From positions 79,600-143,599 of the forward strand of contig NZ_JAFBEB010000010.1 of NCBI RefSeq assembly GCF_016908525.1: a stretch of DNA of 64,000 nucleotides, read 5' to 3'. This DNA is from Brevibacillus fulvus. GTDB lineage: Bacteria > Bacillota > Bacilli > Brevibacillales > Brevibacillaceae. Shown one piece after another: positions 36,434 to 45,700 of this stretch. The notes under the pieces are model-generated. The model worked only from the letters and a program-made list of their open reading frames with translations. It was not told the origin of the DNA and ran no database searches. The position numbers were made by a program, and so were the translations under genes. How positions within the stretch are numbered: position 1 is the first letter of the stretch; every line of letters starts with the position of its first letter.

Positions 36434-37465
36434 ATGAAAAAGGCAATGATGGCATTATCGTTCGTCGCTTTGCTGGCGGCTGGCTGCTCGGGGAATAACC
36501 AGGCGGCGACGGAAAACACCGGGGGAAACGGAGAGCAGCCTCAGCAGGCGAAGCAGAAGGTGGCGCTCATTCTTCCTGAAAAAATTGGGGTAAACCCGTT
36601 TTTTCAACTGATGGATGAAGGGACGAAGAAAGCGGCAGAGGAATTTGGAGTAGAGGAAAAAACAATCGAGTCGACCGATCAGGCCGCCATTGAGCAAAAT
36701 TTGCGGGTAGCAGTTGCGGAAGGTTACGATTTGATCATTACGTCTTCGTTTGAATCGGAGGATGCTTTGAAAAAAGTGGCCGCCGAAAATCCGGACAAAA
36801 AATTCGCTGTCATTGACACGGTCGTCGATTTGCCCAATGTGCGCAGCGTCGTCTTTCGCGAACAAGAAGCAGCTTATTTGGTGGGGGCAGCTGCAGGGTT
36901 ATCGACCAAAACCAACAAGCTGGGCGTCGTAGCCGCTCAAGATATCCCGATGTTGAAAAAGTGGACGGTCAGTTTTCAAGAGGGTGTAAAAGCGACCAAT
37001 CCAAACGCTTCCGTGTCGGTCAACTATGTGGGCAGCTTCTCCGATCCGGCGAAGGCGAAAGAATTGGCCTTGCTGCAAAACTCGCAAGGAGCTGATTTTG
37101 TCTTCGGCGCCTCCGCGGTCGGCGATTTGGGTGTGTTCGAAGCAGCCAAGGAAAAGAATTTCTATACATCGGGACAAGACGTAGACCGGACCGAAATGGA
37201 CCCGGCGCATATCGTCTTGTCACAATTAAAAGATACCGATGCGGTAGCCTATGATACGGTCAAACAGTTCGCGCAAGGAAACTATCAACCGGGCGTATCC
37301 GAATATGGCTTAAAAGAAAACGGGGTGGGCGTGACCTATATCACCCATGAGAGCAAAACGCCGGTCAATCCGTTTATTTCGCAGGAGACGATCAAAAAAG
37401 TCAAACAGATCAAAGATGACATCATTTCCGGCAAGATTACGGTCGCCGATCCAACCAAGCAATAA
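36434..37465 (+). CDS. BMP-family nucleoside-binding lipoprotein of ABC importer
   Basis: A 343-residue solute-binding lipoprotein. Signal MKKAMMALSFVALLAAGCSG with lipobox Cys19. The mature part is a BMP/PnrA-type two-lobe protein (LPEKIGVNPFFQLMDEGTKKA, TSSFESEDALKKVAAENPDKKFAVID, QEAAYLVGAAAGL, GADFVFGASAVGDLGVFEAAKEKNF). Known relatives, including NupN and PnrA, bind purine nucleosides. ATG 36434 follows a GGGAGAG-rich leader. It is the first gene behind the SAM riboswitch, which argues for a sulfur-containing nucleoside such as methylthioadenosine rather than guanosine (inference). Confidence 0.92.
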   Translation: MKKAMMALSFVALLAAGCSGNNQAATENTGGNGEQPQQAKQKVALILPEKIGVNPFFQLMDEGTKKAAEEFGVEEKTIESTDQAAIEQNLRVAVAEGYDLIITSSFESEDALKKVAAENPDKKFAVIDTVVDLPNVRSVVFREQEAAYLVGAAAGLSTKTNKLGVVAAQDIPMLKKWTVSFQEGVKATNPNASVSVNYVGSFSDPAKAKELALLQNSQGADFVFGASAVGDLGVFEAAKEKNFYTSGQDVDRTEMDPAHIVLSQLKDTDAVAYDTVKQFAQGNYQPGVSEYGLKENGVGVTYITHESKTPVNPFISQETIKKVKQIKDDIISGKITVADPTKQ

Positions 37466-37473
37466 AATTGCAT

Positions 37474-37518
37474 AGAACCGAACCGGCTGCGTCTCGCGCA
37501 GACGGTTCTCTTCTTTTT
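37474..37518 (+). terminator. Hairpin between lipoprotein and ATPase genes
   Basis: AGAACCG (37474-37480) pairs with CGGTTCT (37503-37509) around an inner CTGCG/CGCAG stem, followed by CTTCTTTTT. Probably a partial terminator that makes more binding protein than transporter. Confidence 0.6.
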
Positions 37519-37585
37519 CGACTGCTAGATCGTCAAATATCGCTTTGGCACGAAGACTCGGCTAAACAGAAAGGAAGGCGCGACA

Positions 37586-39094
37586 GTGGAAACCATCTTG
37601 GAAATGGAGCGGATTACGAAAAAATACGGGCAATTTACCGCTAACCAGGAGATCAGCTTTGCTTTGCGCGAGGGGGAGATTCACGCCATCGTTGGCGAAA
37701 ACGGGGCGGGGAAAACGACGTTGATGCGAATTTTATACGGGATGGAACAACCGACTTCCGGCACGATCCGTATCCATGGGGCAGAAAAGCGGTTTGCGAA
37801 TCCTGCGGAAGCGATTGACAGCGGAATCGGTATGGTACACCAACACTTTATGCTGTTTCCTTCCCGAACGATTGCAGAAAATATTGTAATCGGCAACGAA
37901 CCGCGAAAATCGATCTGGTTTGACCGGAAACAGGCGATTGCTCAGGTGGGAGCGTTGGCCGAACGGTTTCGGCTGCCCATCGCCCCTGGGCAAAAGGTAG
38001 GGGATTGCCCGTTGGGGACACAGCAGCGGGTGGAAATTTTGAAAGTGCTGTACAACGGTGCCAAAATCATTATTCTCGATGAACCGACCGCCGTTTTGAC
38101 GCCATTGGAAGTAAAGGAATTGCTCATCACTTTGCGCGGGTTGGCCGAGCAAGGGAAAAGCATCATCCTGATCACGCACAAACTGCATGAAGTGATGGAA
38201 GTGGCGGATCGGATCACTGTGCTGCGCAATGGTCGGGTGACCGGACAGCTTGAAGCCAGTCAAACGACTGTGGAGGAAGTTTCCCGCTTGATGGTGGGCC
38301 GGGAATTGGACGGCATCAGACGGGAAACGCAACAAGCCGGGCAACCGCTTTTACAAGTAAACAGGCTGTTTATTCGGGGGAAAAAGGGAAAACCGCTGCT
38401 GGATCATGTTTCCTTTCATGTGCGCAGCGGCGAAATTGTCGGAATTGCCGGTATCTCCGGAAATGGGCAGTCGGAGCTTGTCCAAGCCTTGACCGGTTTG
38501 CTGCCGGTTGATGAAGGAACGGTCCTGCTTCAAGGCAAGGAGATCACCAATCGCTCCGTTAAACAGATCAGGGAAGCGGGGCTGGCGCATATTCCCGAAG
38601 ACCGGTATTTGTGGGGAACGGCCAAGGAAGCCAGCGTCAAGGACAACGCCATCATGGGGCATCACCGCTTAAAGGAATTTCAACGCGGGGGCATTCTTCG
38701 CCAGCGAAAGTTGGATCAGCTGGTTACCGGTTGGATCAACTCGTTTGCGATCAAAACGAGTTCACTTGCCAACAAGGCGCAAAACTTGTCGGGGGGGAAT
38801 TTGCAAAAGGTGATTGTTGCGCGGGAAATTGGACACGCAACTCCTTTTTTGCTGGCTTGCGAACCGACGCGTGGCGTCGATATCGGGGCGATGGAGTTTA
38901 TTCATCAGCAACTGATGGACAAGCGGAATCGGGGCGAAGCTGTCTTGCTCGTCTCTTCGGAATTGTCGGAGATTATGACGTTGTCTGACCGGATTCTGGT
39001 CATGTTTGAAGGAAAAGTGGTTGGGGAGCTAAACGCAGAAACAGCCACAGAAGAACAAATCAGCTTGCTGATGGCCGGAGGTAAACAGCCGTGA
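37586..39094 (+). CDS. Nucleoside-type ABC importer, duplicated ATPase subunit (NupO-like)
   Basis: A 502-residue protein with two fused ATP-binding cassettes, as in sugar/nucleoside importers. Cassette 1: Walker A GENGAGKTTLMRIL, Q-loop region MVHQHFMLFP, Walker B KIIILDEPTAVLTP; its signature is degenerate (PLGTQQRVEILK). Cassette 2: modified Walker A GISGNGQSELVQAL, signature LSGGNLQKVIVAREI, Walker B-like LLACEPTRGVD. This asymmetry is normal in the family. GTG 37586 follows GAAAGGAAGG. The stop overlaps the first permease start (GTGA). Confidence 0.94.
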   Translation: METILEMERITKKYGQFTANQEISFALREGEIHAIVGENGAGKTTLMRILYGMEQPTSGTIRIHGAEKRFANPAEAIDSGIGMVHQHFMLFPSRTIAENIVIGNEPRKSIWFDRKQAIAQVGALAERFRLPIAPGQKVGDCPLGTQQRVEILKVLYNGAKIIILDEPTAVLTPLEVKELLITLRGLAEQGKSIILITHKLHEVMEVADRITVLRNGRVTGQLEASQTTVEEVSRLMVGRELDGIRRETQQAGQPLLQVNRLFIRGKKGKPLLDHVSFHVRSGEIVGIAGISGNGQSELVQALTGLLPVDEGTVLLQGKEITNRSVKQIREAGLAHIPEDRYLWGTAKEASVKDNAIMGHHRLKEFQRGGILRQRKLDQLVTGWINSFAIKTSSLANKAQNLSGGNLQKVIVAREIGHATPFLLACEPTRGVDIGAMEFIHQQLMDKRNRGEAVLLVSSELSEIMTLSDRILVMFEGKVVGELNAETATEEQISLLMAGGKQP

Positions 39095-40158
39095 AACAAT
39101 GGAAACAAACACTTTCTTCGCTGATCCATCCTTTGATCGCCCTGTTGATCGGGTTTCTTGCCGGCGCGATCGCGATCTCGGTGACCGGAACCCCGATCTT
39201 GCAAGCATACCAAGAGATGTGGACCGGCGCGTTTGGCAATTTATATTTTTTGACAAGCACATTGGCCCGCTCTACGCCAATCATTTTGCTCGGTTTGGGG
39301 ATTTCGCTCGCTTTTCGCTCCGGTTACTTTAATCTGGGAGCGGAAGGACAGATGGTGCTGGGGGCGGTTGCCGCTGCCTTGACAGCGCTTTATATGCCCG
39401 GATCGGGGATCGTCAAGCTGCTGGCTGCTATGGCGGCAGGGATGATTGCCGGCGGGCTCTGGTCGCTGCTGGCCGCATGGATGGACGCCAAATTTAAAGT
39501 CAATCTGCTGATCTCTACCCTGCTCTTAAACTATATTGCCAGTTTGTTTGCCGGCTATCTGGTGACCGAACCGTTTAAAGATACGACCGGCTCCGCAGCG
39601 TTGGCGCAAAGCCGAATGATTGAACAAGGAGCGTGGCTGCCCAAGCTGTTTGCGGGAATGAGCCTTCATGCCGGGTTTGTTTTGGCTGTAGTGATTGCCA
39701 TTTTATTGACCTTATTGCTTCGTTATACGGTGTTTGGATATGAATTGAAAATTACCGGTCAAAATCCGCTGTTTGCCGCCTATGGCGGGGTGAATCGGAC
39801 GAGAGTCATGATTTTGTGCATGTTGACCAGCGGGGCGTTGGCAGGATTGGCGGGGACTGTGGAAGTGTTGGGTTCGCAATACCGCTATATCGATGGATCG
39901 CTGACCGCCCCGGGATATGCCTGGACAGGCTTGATGGCCACCTTGCTGGCCAATTCCAATCCGCTTGGCACGACGATTGCCGCCGTCTTTTTGGCTGCTT
40001 TGCAAACAGGGGCAATGGGATTGGAGCGGAATACGAACGTGCCGTTGGAAATCTCCAGCGTCATTCAAGCGGCCTTGATTTTGTTTATTTCCGCCCGGTT
40101 CACCTATTCTTTTTTGAAACGGAGAAAGGAGGAGAAAAACAATGGAGCAACTGTTTGA
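39091..40158 (+). CDS. ABC importer permease 1 (NupP-like)
   Basis: A 355-residue permease with about nine membrane spans of the BPD_transp_2 family. STPIILLGLGISLAFRSGYFNLGAEGQMVLGA is the conserved block (FNLGAEGQ), followed by LLISTLLLNYIASLFAGYLV and a late YAWTGLMATLLANSNPLGT. GTG 39091 overlaps the ATPase stop; its own stop overlaps the next permease start by 17 bases, so three genes are translationally linked. It forms a heterodimer with permease 2. Confidence 0.93.
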   Translation: MKQWKQTLSSLIHPLIALLIGFLAGAIAISVTGTPILQAYQEMWTGAFGNLYFLTSTLARSTPIILLGLGISLAFRSGYFNLGAEGQMVLGAVAAALTALYMPGSGIVKLLAAMAAGMIAGGLWSLLAAWMDAKFKVNLLISTLLLNYIASLFAGYLVTEPFKDTTGSAALAQSRMIEQGAWLPKLFAGMSLHAGFVLAVVIAILLTLLLRYTVFGYELKITGQNPLFAAYGGVNRTRVMILCMLTSGALAGLAGTVEVLGSQYRYIDGSLTAPGYAWTGLMATLLANSNPLGTTIAAVFLAALQTGAMGLERNTNVPLEISSVIQAALILFISARFTYSFLKRRKEEKNNGATV

Positions 40159-41062
40159 TCTTTCTCTGTTAAATTCGACGGTTCGGATGGTCACGCCCAT
40201 CCTGCTGGCCGCGTTGGGCGGGTCGCTTTGCGCCAGAGTGGGGATTTTCAATGTAGCTTTGGAAGGCTTGGTGCTTGTCGGGGCATTCGGAGCCATTTTG
40301 GGCAATGCGCTGACAGGCAATCTGTTCCTCGCCGTTCTGATCGCCATCGGCAGTGTACTGTTGTTTTCTTTGCTGTTTGCCTATATTACGATCCACTTGC
40401 GGGCGAACGAGATTGTGGCGGGTGTGGCGCTCAACTTTTTGGCTGCCGGATTGACCACTTTTTTGCTTCGTACCATTTTCTCCGTGAAAGGCGCTTATTA
40501 CGATAACGAGATGCATGGCTTGCCTGCCTGGGATTTGCCGTTTCTGCAGCAGATTCCGGTTCTGGAACAACTGTTTTCCGGCCATACGCCGCTCGTCTGG
40601 CTGGCTTACTTGTTTGTGATCGGGTTGCACCTCTTCTATTTTAAAAGCGTAGCAGGCTCCCGACTGCTGGCGGTCGGCGAAAACCCGGTGGCAGCGCAAA
40701 GCATCGGTTTGAAAGTGCGGAAAATTCAATATGCCGCTATTCTCGGCTGCGGGCTGTTCTGCGGTTTGGCAGGCGCCCAGCTTTCGCTCGGACAAGTAAC
40801 CATGTTCTCCGAAGGGATGACAGCCGGTCGGGGCTATATCGCGCTGGTCGCGATGATGCTGGGGCAGTCCAACCCTGTCGGTATGCTTGCTTCCAGTCTG
40901 CTGTTTGGCTTCATGGACGCCTTGAGCATTCGGCTGCAAGGGTTGTCGATCCCGACGCATTTTACACTGATGCTGCCTTATGTGATGACCGTCATCGCAA
41001 TGTTCTTTTTCCGCGACAAGAGTTATCTCAAAAACACCGGGGCGAACAGCAGTGCCAGATAG
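40142..41062 (+). CDS. ABC importer permease 2 (NupQ-like)
   Basis: A 306-residue permease with eight to nine spans. TPILLAALGGSLCARVGIFNVALEGLVLVGAFGAI carries the conserved FNVALEG, and RGYIALVAMMLGQSNPVGML the late motif. ATG 40142 follows GGAGAAAAACA and lies within the end of permease 1. Completes the importer. The next gene starts 33 bases on and so probably shares the transcript. Confidence 0.93.
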   Translation: MEQLFDLSLLNSTVRMVTPILLAALGGSLCARVGIFNVALEGLVLVGAFGAILGNALTGNLFLAVLIAIGSVLLFSLLFAYITIHLRANEIVAGVALNFLAAGLTTFLLRTIFSVKGAYYDNEMHGLPAWDLPFLQQIPVLEQLFSGHTPLVWLAYLFVIGLHLFYFKSVAGSRLLAVGENPVAAQSIGLKVRKIQYAAILGCGLFCGLAGAQLSLGQVTMFSEGMTAGRGYIALVAMMLGQSNPVGMLASSLLFGFMDALSIRLQGLSIPTHFTLMLPYVMTVIAMFFFRDKSYLKNTGANSSAR

Positions 41063-41095
41063 GAAAGCGGCAAGCGAACAAAAGGAGAGATGAAA

Positions 41096-41761
41096 ATGAA
41101 TGATAAAGCCGATAGAATCAAGCGAATGAAACTTCCGCCGGTTGATCCGGCGTTGGCTCATCGCTTGCCCCCAGGCCAGATTTTGACGGAACGGTTTCCG
41201 ATCCTGCACGAAGGTGAAGTGCCGACCTACGATATGGACAAGTGGACACTGCGCATATTTGGGGAAGTCGAAGCGGAGAAACAATTTTCGTATGCTGAGC
41301 TGATGCGGTTGCCGCAACGCAAATTGGTCACCGATATCCATTGTGTCACCAGATGGTCTCGCTTTGACAATGAGTTTGAAGGAATCCGGTTTCGCGATTT
41401 GCTGGAGACGGTGCAGATCAAACCGCAAGCCAAATATGTGATGATTCACGCCGACTACGACTATGACACCAATTTGCCATTGTCCGAACTGTTGGGGGAC
41501 AACGTCTTGCTGGCGCATAAATGGGGCGGAGAAAAGTTGACCGCAAAACATGGGTGGCCGCTGCGATTGGTCGTCCCCCACTTGTATTTCTGGAAAAGCG
41601 CCAAGTGGATCAGAGGAATCGAGCTGATGAGCGAAGATCGGCCCGGATTTTGGGAACGCAACGGTTTTCACAATGAGGCAGACCCGTTCAAGGAACAGCG
41701 CTTTTCCGGGGAAGCGTTGCCGATTCCGGAAGATGAATGGGAGCGAAAGGAGTACGATTGA
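41096..41761 (+). CDS. Cytosolic sulfite-oxidase-fold molybdoenzyme (YuiH/YedY-like)
   Basis: A 221-residue protein of the oxidoreductase molybdopterin-binding (SUOX) family. The Mo-ligand cysteine is Cys83 in TDIHCVTRWSRFDNEF; flanking family motifs are GEVEAEKQFSYAEL, LSELLGDNVLLAHKWGGEKL and HGWPLRLVVPHLYFWKSAKWIRGIEL. There is no Tat or Sec signal and no membrane helix, so unlike YedY/MsrP it should act in the cytosol. ATG 41096 follows AAAGGAGAG at six bases; the ATG at 41090 abuts that site. Its place inside a SAM-controlled importer operon suggests action on a sulfur compound, for example an S-oxide, but the substrate is unknown. Confidence 0.88.
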   Translation: MNDKADRIKRMKLPPVDPALAHRLPPGQILTERFPILHEGEVPTYDMDKWTLRIFGEVEAEKQFSYAELMRLPQRKLVTDIHCVTRWSRFDNEFEGIRFRDLLETVQIKPQAKYVMIHADYDYDTNLPLSELLGDNVLLAHKWGGEKLTAKHGWPLRLVVPHLYFWKSAKWIRGIELMSEDRPGFWERNGFHNEADPFKEQRFSGEALPIPEDEWERKEYD

Positions 41762-41762
41762 G

Positions 41763-42479
41763 ATGTTTTTGCCGATCTTGGAAGTTAACGCGGAAGATTT
41801 GCCGCAGCGTGCGATCGTTTGCGGTGACCCGCGCCGTGCAGAAAAAATCGCCAGTCGCTTGACCGACTGCCGTGAGTTGGCCTTTAGTCGCGAATACCGC
41901 ACGTTTGTCGGGAAATGGGACGGAATCGAAGTGGCAGTTGTCAGCCATGGCGTGGGATCGCCGGGAGCGGCGGTCTGTTTTGAGGAATTGATCAAAGGAG
42001 GAGTCACCATCTTGATCCGGGTCGGCACAGCCGGCTCATATTCCGCTGAACTTCCGCCAGGCAGTCTGGTTGTCAGCACAGCGGCTGCCCGGGAAGAAGG
42101 GCTGACGCGCCAACTGGTGCCGCTGGGCTTTCCTGCTGTTGCCGACGGACAGATCGCGCAGCTGCTGTATGAAAATGCCGCCAAGCTGGATGGAATTGTA
42201 AAGAAGGGGATCACAGTCTCCTACGATGCCTTTTTTACAGGGGTCGAGCCGCTTCCCCATGACAAATACAAACGGGCCGGCATCGTCGCAGCCGAAATGG
42301 AAATCTCCGCTTTGTATGTGGTCGCTTCGCTCCGGGGAGCGCGGGCCGGCGCAATTGTCGCCATCGATGGTTTTGCCGATGCCGATCTTGCCCAAGAGTA
42401 CAATCCGCACAAATCCGCTGTCAGCGAGGGCGTCGAGCGGGAAATTGAAGCGGCGCTGGCAACGATTGTAAAAGTATAG
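41763..42479 (+). CDS. Nucleoside phosphorylase-I family protein (PNP/uridine phosphorylase-like)
   Basis: A 238-residue enzyme expected to cleave a nucleoside to base and ribose-1-phosphate (or MTA to adenine and methylthioribose-1-phosphate). Phosphate-binding IVCGDPRRAEKIA at the N-terminus, VVSHGVGSPGAAVC, RVGTAGSY, AAREEGLTRQ, and the ribose-binding GIVAAEMEISALYVVA (EME) place it in the hexameric DeoD/Udp group. The usual late base-recognition segment is divergent (IDGFADADLAQEYNP). ATG 41763 follows AAAGGAG, one base after the SUOX-fold gene stop. With the importer it would handle the imported nucleoside. Confidence 0.88.
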   Translation: MFLPILEVNAEDLPQRAIVCGDPRRAEKIASRLTDCRELAFSREYRTFVGKWDGIEVAVVSHGVGSPGAAVCFEELIKGGVTILIRVGTAGSYSAELPPGSLVVSTAAAREEGLTRQLVPLGFPAVADGQIAQLLYENAAKLDGIVKKGITVSYDAFFTGVEPLPHDKYKRAGIVAAEMEISALYVVASLRGARAGAIVAIDGFADADLAQEYNPHKSAVSEGVEREIEAALATIVKV

Positions 42480-42587
42480 GCGGGTTTGTCCAACGGCTTT
42501 TGGCTCAGAAGGATCGCTTCTTGCAACAATTATGATAATCTTAAAGGAAGCACTGAACTTTTGCGTCAAATGGAGGGAAAAGCCGTT

Positions 42588-43859
42588 ATGCTGGAGCCAG
42601 CTTTTTTCACAGCGAAACGAACAGAAGTGGGACAATATCTGGAAGACGATTCCATTCTTGTGCTCTTTTCCGGATTCGCCCCGCACAAATCCGCCGATGC
42701 CACCTACACGTTTACCGTTAACCGCAACTTTTATTATTTGACCGGCGTGGATCGGGAACAGATGATCCTTTTGATCAGCAAGCAAGGTGGAAAAACAACG
42801 GAAACATTGTTTATCGAACGGGCTGATCCGGTTATGGAAAAATGGGTCGGAAAAAAAACGACGGTTGAAGAAGCAAGGGCCGCTTCGGGAATCGCGCAGA
42901 TACGCTTTGTCGACCAGTTTACGGTCCAATTGAACCGCATCATGAGCAATGGTCGCTATCGTTACCTCTATCTTGATTTGGAACAAACCGGATGGGACAG
43001 CCCTGTCGGCAAAGCGCAGCAATTCGCCGATGAAATGTTGAAACGTTACCCTTACTTATCCGTCCAAAATGTGTATCCGCAGCTTGCCAAAATGAGGACG
43101 ATCAAATCGCCGGAAGAAGTCAGCCTGATTAAAAAAGCGATTGAGATTACGAAACAAGGGATTTTGCAAATGTGGGAACATGCGCGCCCCGGGCAGATGG
43201 AATATCAACTGGAGGCTTATTTTAACTTTACCCTGCGCGCCGCGGGGGTAAAGGAACATGCCTTTGCGCCGATTGTCGCCAGCGGAGGAAATGCAACGAT
43301 TCTGCATTATGAGGAAAATCATCATCCAGTCAAAGACGGCAGTCTCGTCCTGCTCGATCTCGGAGCCTCCTATCAATATTATAACGCCGACATCAGCCGG
43401 ACGTTTCCGATCAACGGCAAGTTTAGCGAGCGCCAGAAGCTGATCTATCAAATCGTATTGAAAGCGGAGCTGGAGACGATCAAAGCGGTCAAGCCGGGAG
43501 TTCCTTTCCGCAGCCTGAACGAACGAACCAAACAGGTGCTGGCCGAAGAATTAATCAAGATCGGGTTGATCAAAAAGCCGGAGGAACTGTCCCGTTACTA
43601 TTACCATGGAGTCAGCCATTATCTCGGTTTGGATACGCATGATGTCGGCGAATATGACCGCGTGTTGGCGCCGGGAATGGTGTTGACGATAGAACCGGGA
43701 CTTTATATCGCAGAAGAAGAGATCGGAATTCGCATTGAGGATGACGTGCTTGTGACGGAAACGGGATGTGAGGTGCTGTCCCAAGATTTGATCAAAACCG
43801 TGGACGAAATCGAGGCGTTCATGGCCAAGGCGAAACAAAAGTCGGTCTGGATTCGGTAG
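42588..43859 (+). CDS. Xaa-Pro aminopeptidase, M24B family
   Basis: A 423-residue dimetal peptidase removing N-terminal residues before proline. AMP_N domain (about 1-130; FFTAKRTEVGQYL, NFYYLTGVDREQMIL), then the pita-bread domain with ligands in LVLLDLGASYQYYNADISRTFP (two Asp), YYHGVSHYLGLDTHDVG (His), LTIEPGLYI (Glu) and GIRIEDDVLVT (Glu). ATG 42588 follows GGAGGGAAAAG. A gap of 108 bases with a TATGATAAT element separates it from the phosphorylase gene, so it may have its own promoter. It ends at a strong terminator. Confidence 0.93.
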   Translation: MLEPAFFTAKRTEVGQYLEDDSILVLFSGFAPHKSADATYTFTVNRNFYYLTGVDREQMILLISKQGGKTTETLFIERADPVMEKWVGKKTTVEEARAASGIAQIRFVDQFTVQLNRIMSNGRYRYLYLDLEQTGWDSPVGKAQQFADEMLKRYPYLSVQNVYPQLAKMRTIKSPEEVSLIKKAIEITKQGILQMWEHARPGQMEYQLEAYFNFTLRAAGVKEHAFAPIVASGGNATILHYEENHHPVKDGSLVLLDLGASYQYYNADISRTFPINGKFSERQKLIYQIVLKAELETIKAVKPGVPFRSLNERTKQVLAEELIKIGLIKKPEELSRYYYHGVSHYLGLDTHDVGEYDRVLAPGMVLTIEPGLYIAEEEIGIRIEDDVLVTETGCEVLSQDLIKTVDEIEAFMAKAKQKSVWIR

Positions 43860-43898
43860 AGGCGGCCCTGTTTGGCAAAACAAACAGGTTTGTCATTT

Positions 43899-43936
43899 AA
43901 AACAAGCAGCGAGGCAATTTGCTCGCTGCTTGTTTT
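43899..43936. terminator. Bidirectional terminator between aminopeptidase gene and trpS
   Basis: A perfect 15-bp stem AAAACAAGCAGCGAG/CTCGCTGCTTGTTTT (43899-43913 and 43922-43936) with T-rich flanks on both strands. Confidence 0.9.
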
Positions 43937-43990
43937 CTTCTATGATAGGGGGCTGGCGGCAGCAGACAAGCAAACGGCCAGCTTTACAGG

Positions 43991-44980
<990 letters not shown>

Positions 44981-45005
44981 TCAAACCACTCCTTGTGGGG
45001 AAAAT

Positions 45006-45280
45006 AAAAAAGGTCCACTCTCTCCCTCTAAAAAGGGACGAATGAACCGCGGTGCCACCCTCATTATTTCAACAAAGTTGAAATCACTTACTGCGCATAG
45101 TTTCCTATGCGATACCCGGGATAACGTTCGGGCGCAACGCCAAAGCCTACTGTAACGTTCGGTTTGGTGCTCGGAAGCCCATTCAACATGGAGTCAACGC
45201 TGATTCGCAGCGACCATCAGCTCTCTGCAGATTCCTCCGATGTTTACTCTTCTTCTTCATCGCAACAACAGATGGATTAC
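45006..45280 (-). promoter_or_regulatory. T-box leader (tryptophan) of trpS
   Basis: Read on the minus strand, the T-box AGGGTGGCACCGCGG (45061-45047) precedes a terminator formed by GGTTCATTCGTCCC and GGGAGAGAGTGGACC and a run of T down to about 45005. Upstream is a stem I region with GAATGGGCT: the TGG at 45181-45179 is the likely tryptophan specifier codon. Uncharged tRNA-Trp would stabilise the antiterminator and let transcription enter trpS. Confidence 0.93.
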
Positions 45281-45289
45281 TTTCCAATT

Positions 45290-45318
45290 ATGATATACGG
45301 AATGGCTGCGGAATTCAA
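45290..45318 (-). promoter_or_regulatory. Sigma-A promoter of trpS leader
   Basis: On the minus strand TTGAAT (45318-45313), 17-base spacer, TATCAT (45295-45290), about ten bases before the T-box leader begins. Confidence 0.65.
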
Positions 45319-45390
45319 GCCTTCACCGGCCTGACAGCTACCTCAATTTTAAGCAGGTAATACTCTCCGACAAATTCCAGTTCGTTCAGG

Positions 45391-45422
45391 AAAAATCAAG
45401 AAAGCAGGAGGGAACCTCCCGC
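45391..45422 (-). terminator. Terminator of Spo0E-like gene
   Basis: On the minus strand GCGGGAGG (45422-45415) pairs with CCTCCTGC (45411-45404), followed by TTTCTTGATTTTT. Confidence 0.65.
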
Positions 45423-45490
45423 TCGCAATCGATCAAGCAAACAGATCGTATATTGCATTGTTTGTCTACTGTTGTCAAAGGATAAGACGG

Positions 45491-45700
45491 TTATGAATAA
45501 TCGGGGACACGCTTGCGGCGAATGGCTGCCAAATTTCTGCTTTGCACTTCCACGATATATCGATCCAATTTCTGACTAATTTCTACAAGAGTTTGATCGG
45601 ATAAATTTTTCTTGCCCAGCGATGCTTGGACCAGTTGATAACGCAACTCCTCAATTTTGTTGAATAAAGCTTGGTCATTGCTTGTTTCTTGTTCTCTCAT
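45491..45700 (-). CDS. Spo0E-like aspartyl-phosphate phosphatase
   Basis: A 69-residue two-helix protein of the Spo0E family, which dephosphorylates Spo0A-P and delays sporulation. The diagnostic second-helix motif LVEISQKLDRYIVEVQ (SxxLD) is present, with a first helix LFNKIEELRYQLVQA. ATG 45700 is preceded by AAAGGAAGC; five in-frame codons upstream are rejected for lack of a site. Divergent from the PAS kinase gene, so positive and negative inputs to the phosphorelay sit together. Confidence 0.85.
   Translation of the reverse strand: MREQETSNDQALFNKIEELRYQLVQASLGKKNLSDQTLVEISQKLDRYIVEVQSRNLAAIRRKRVPDYS

Noticed and set aside
40169..42214. 681-codon open frame on the minus strand
   Set aside because: It lies antisense to permease 2, the SUOX-fold gene and the phosphorylase gene, all of which have family motifs and ribosome binding sites. 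The antisense product is rich in Arg, His, Gln and Pro, typical of a shadow frame.
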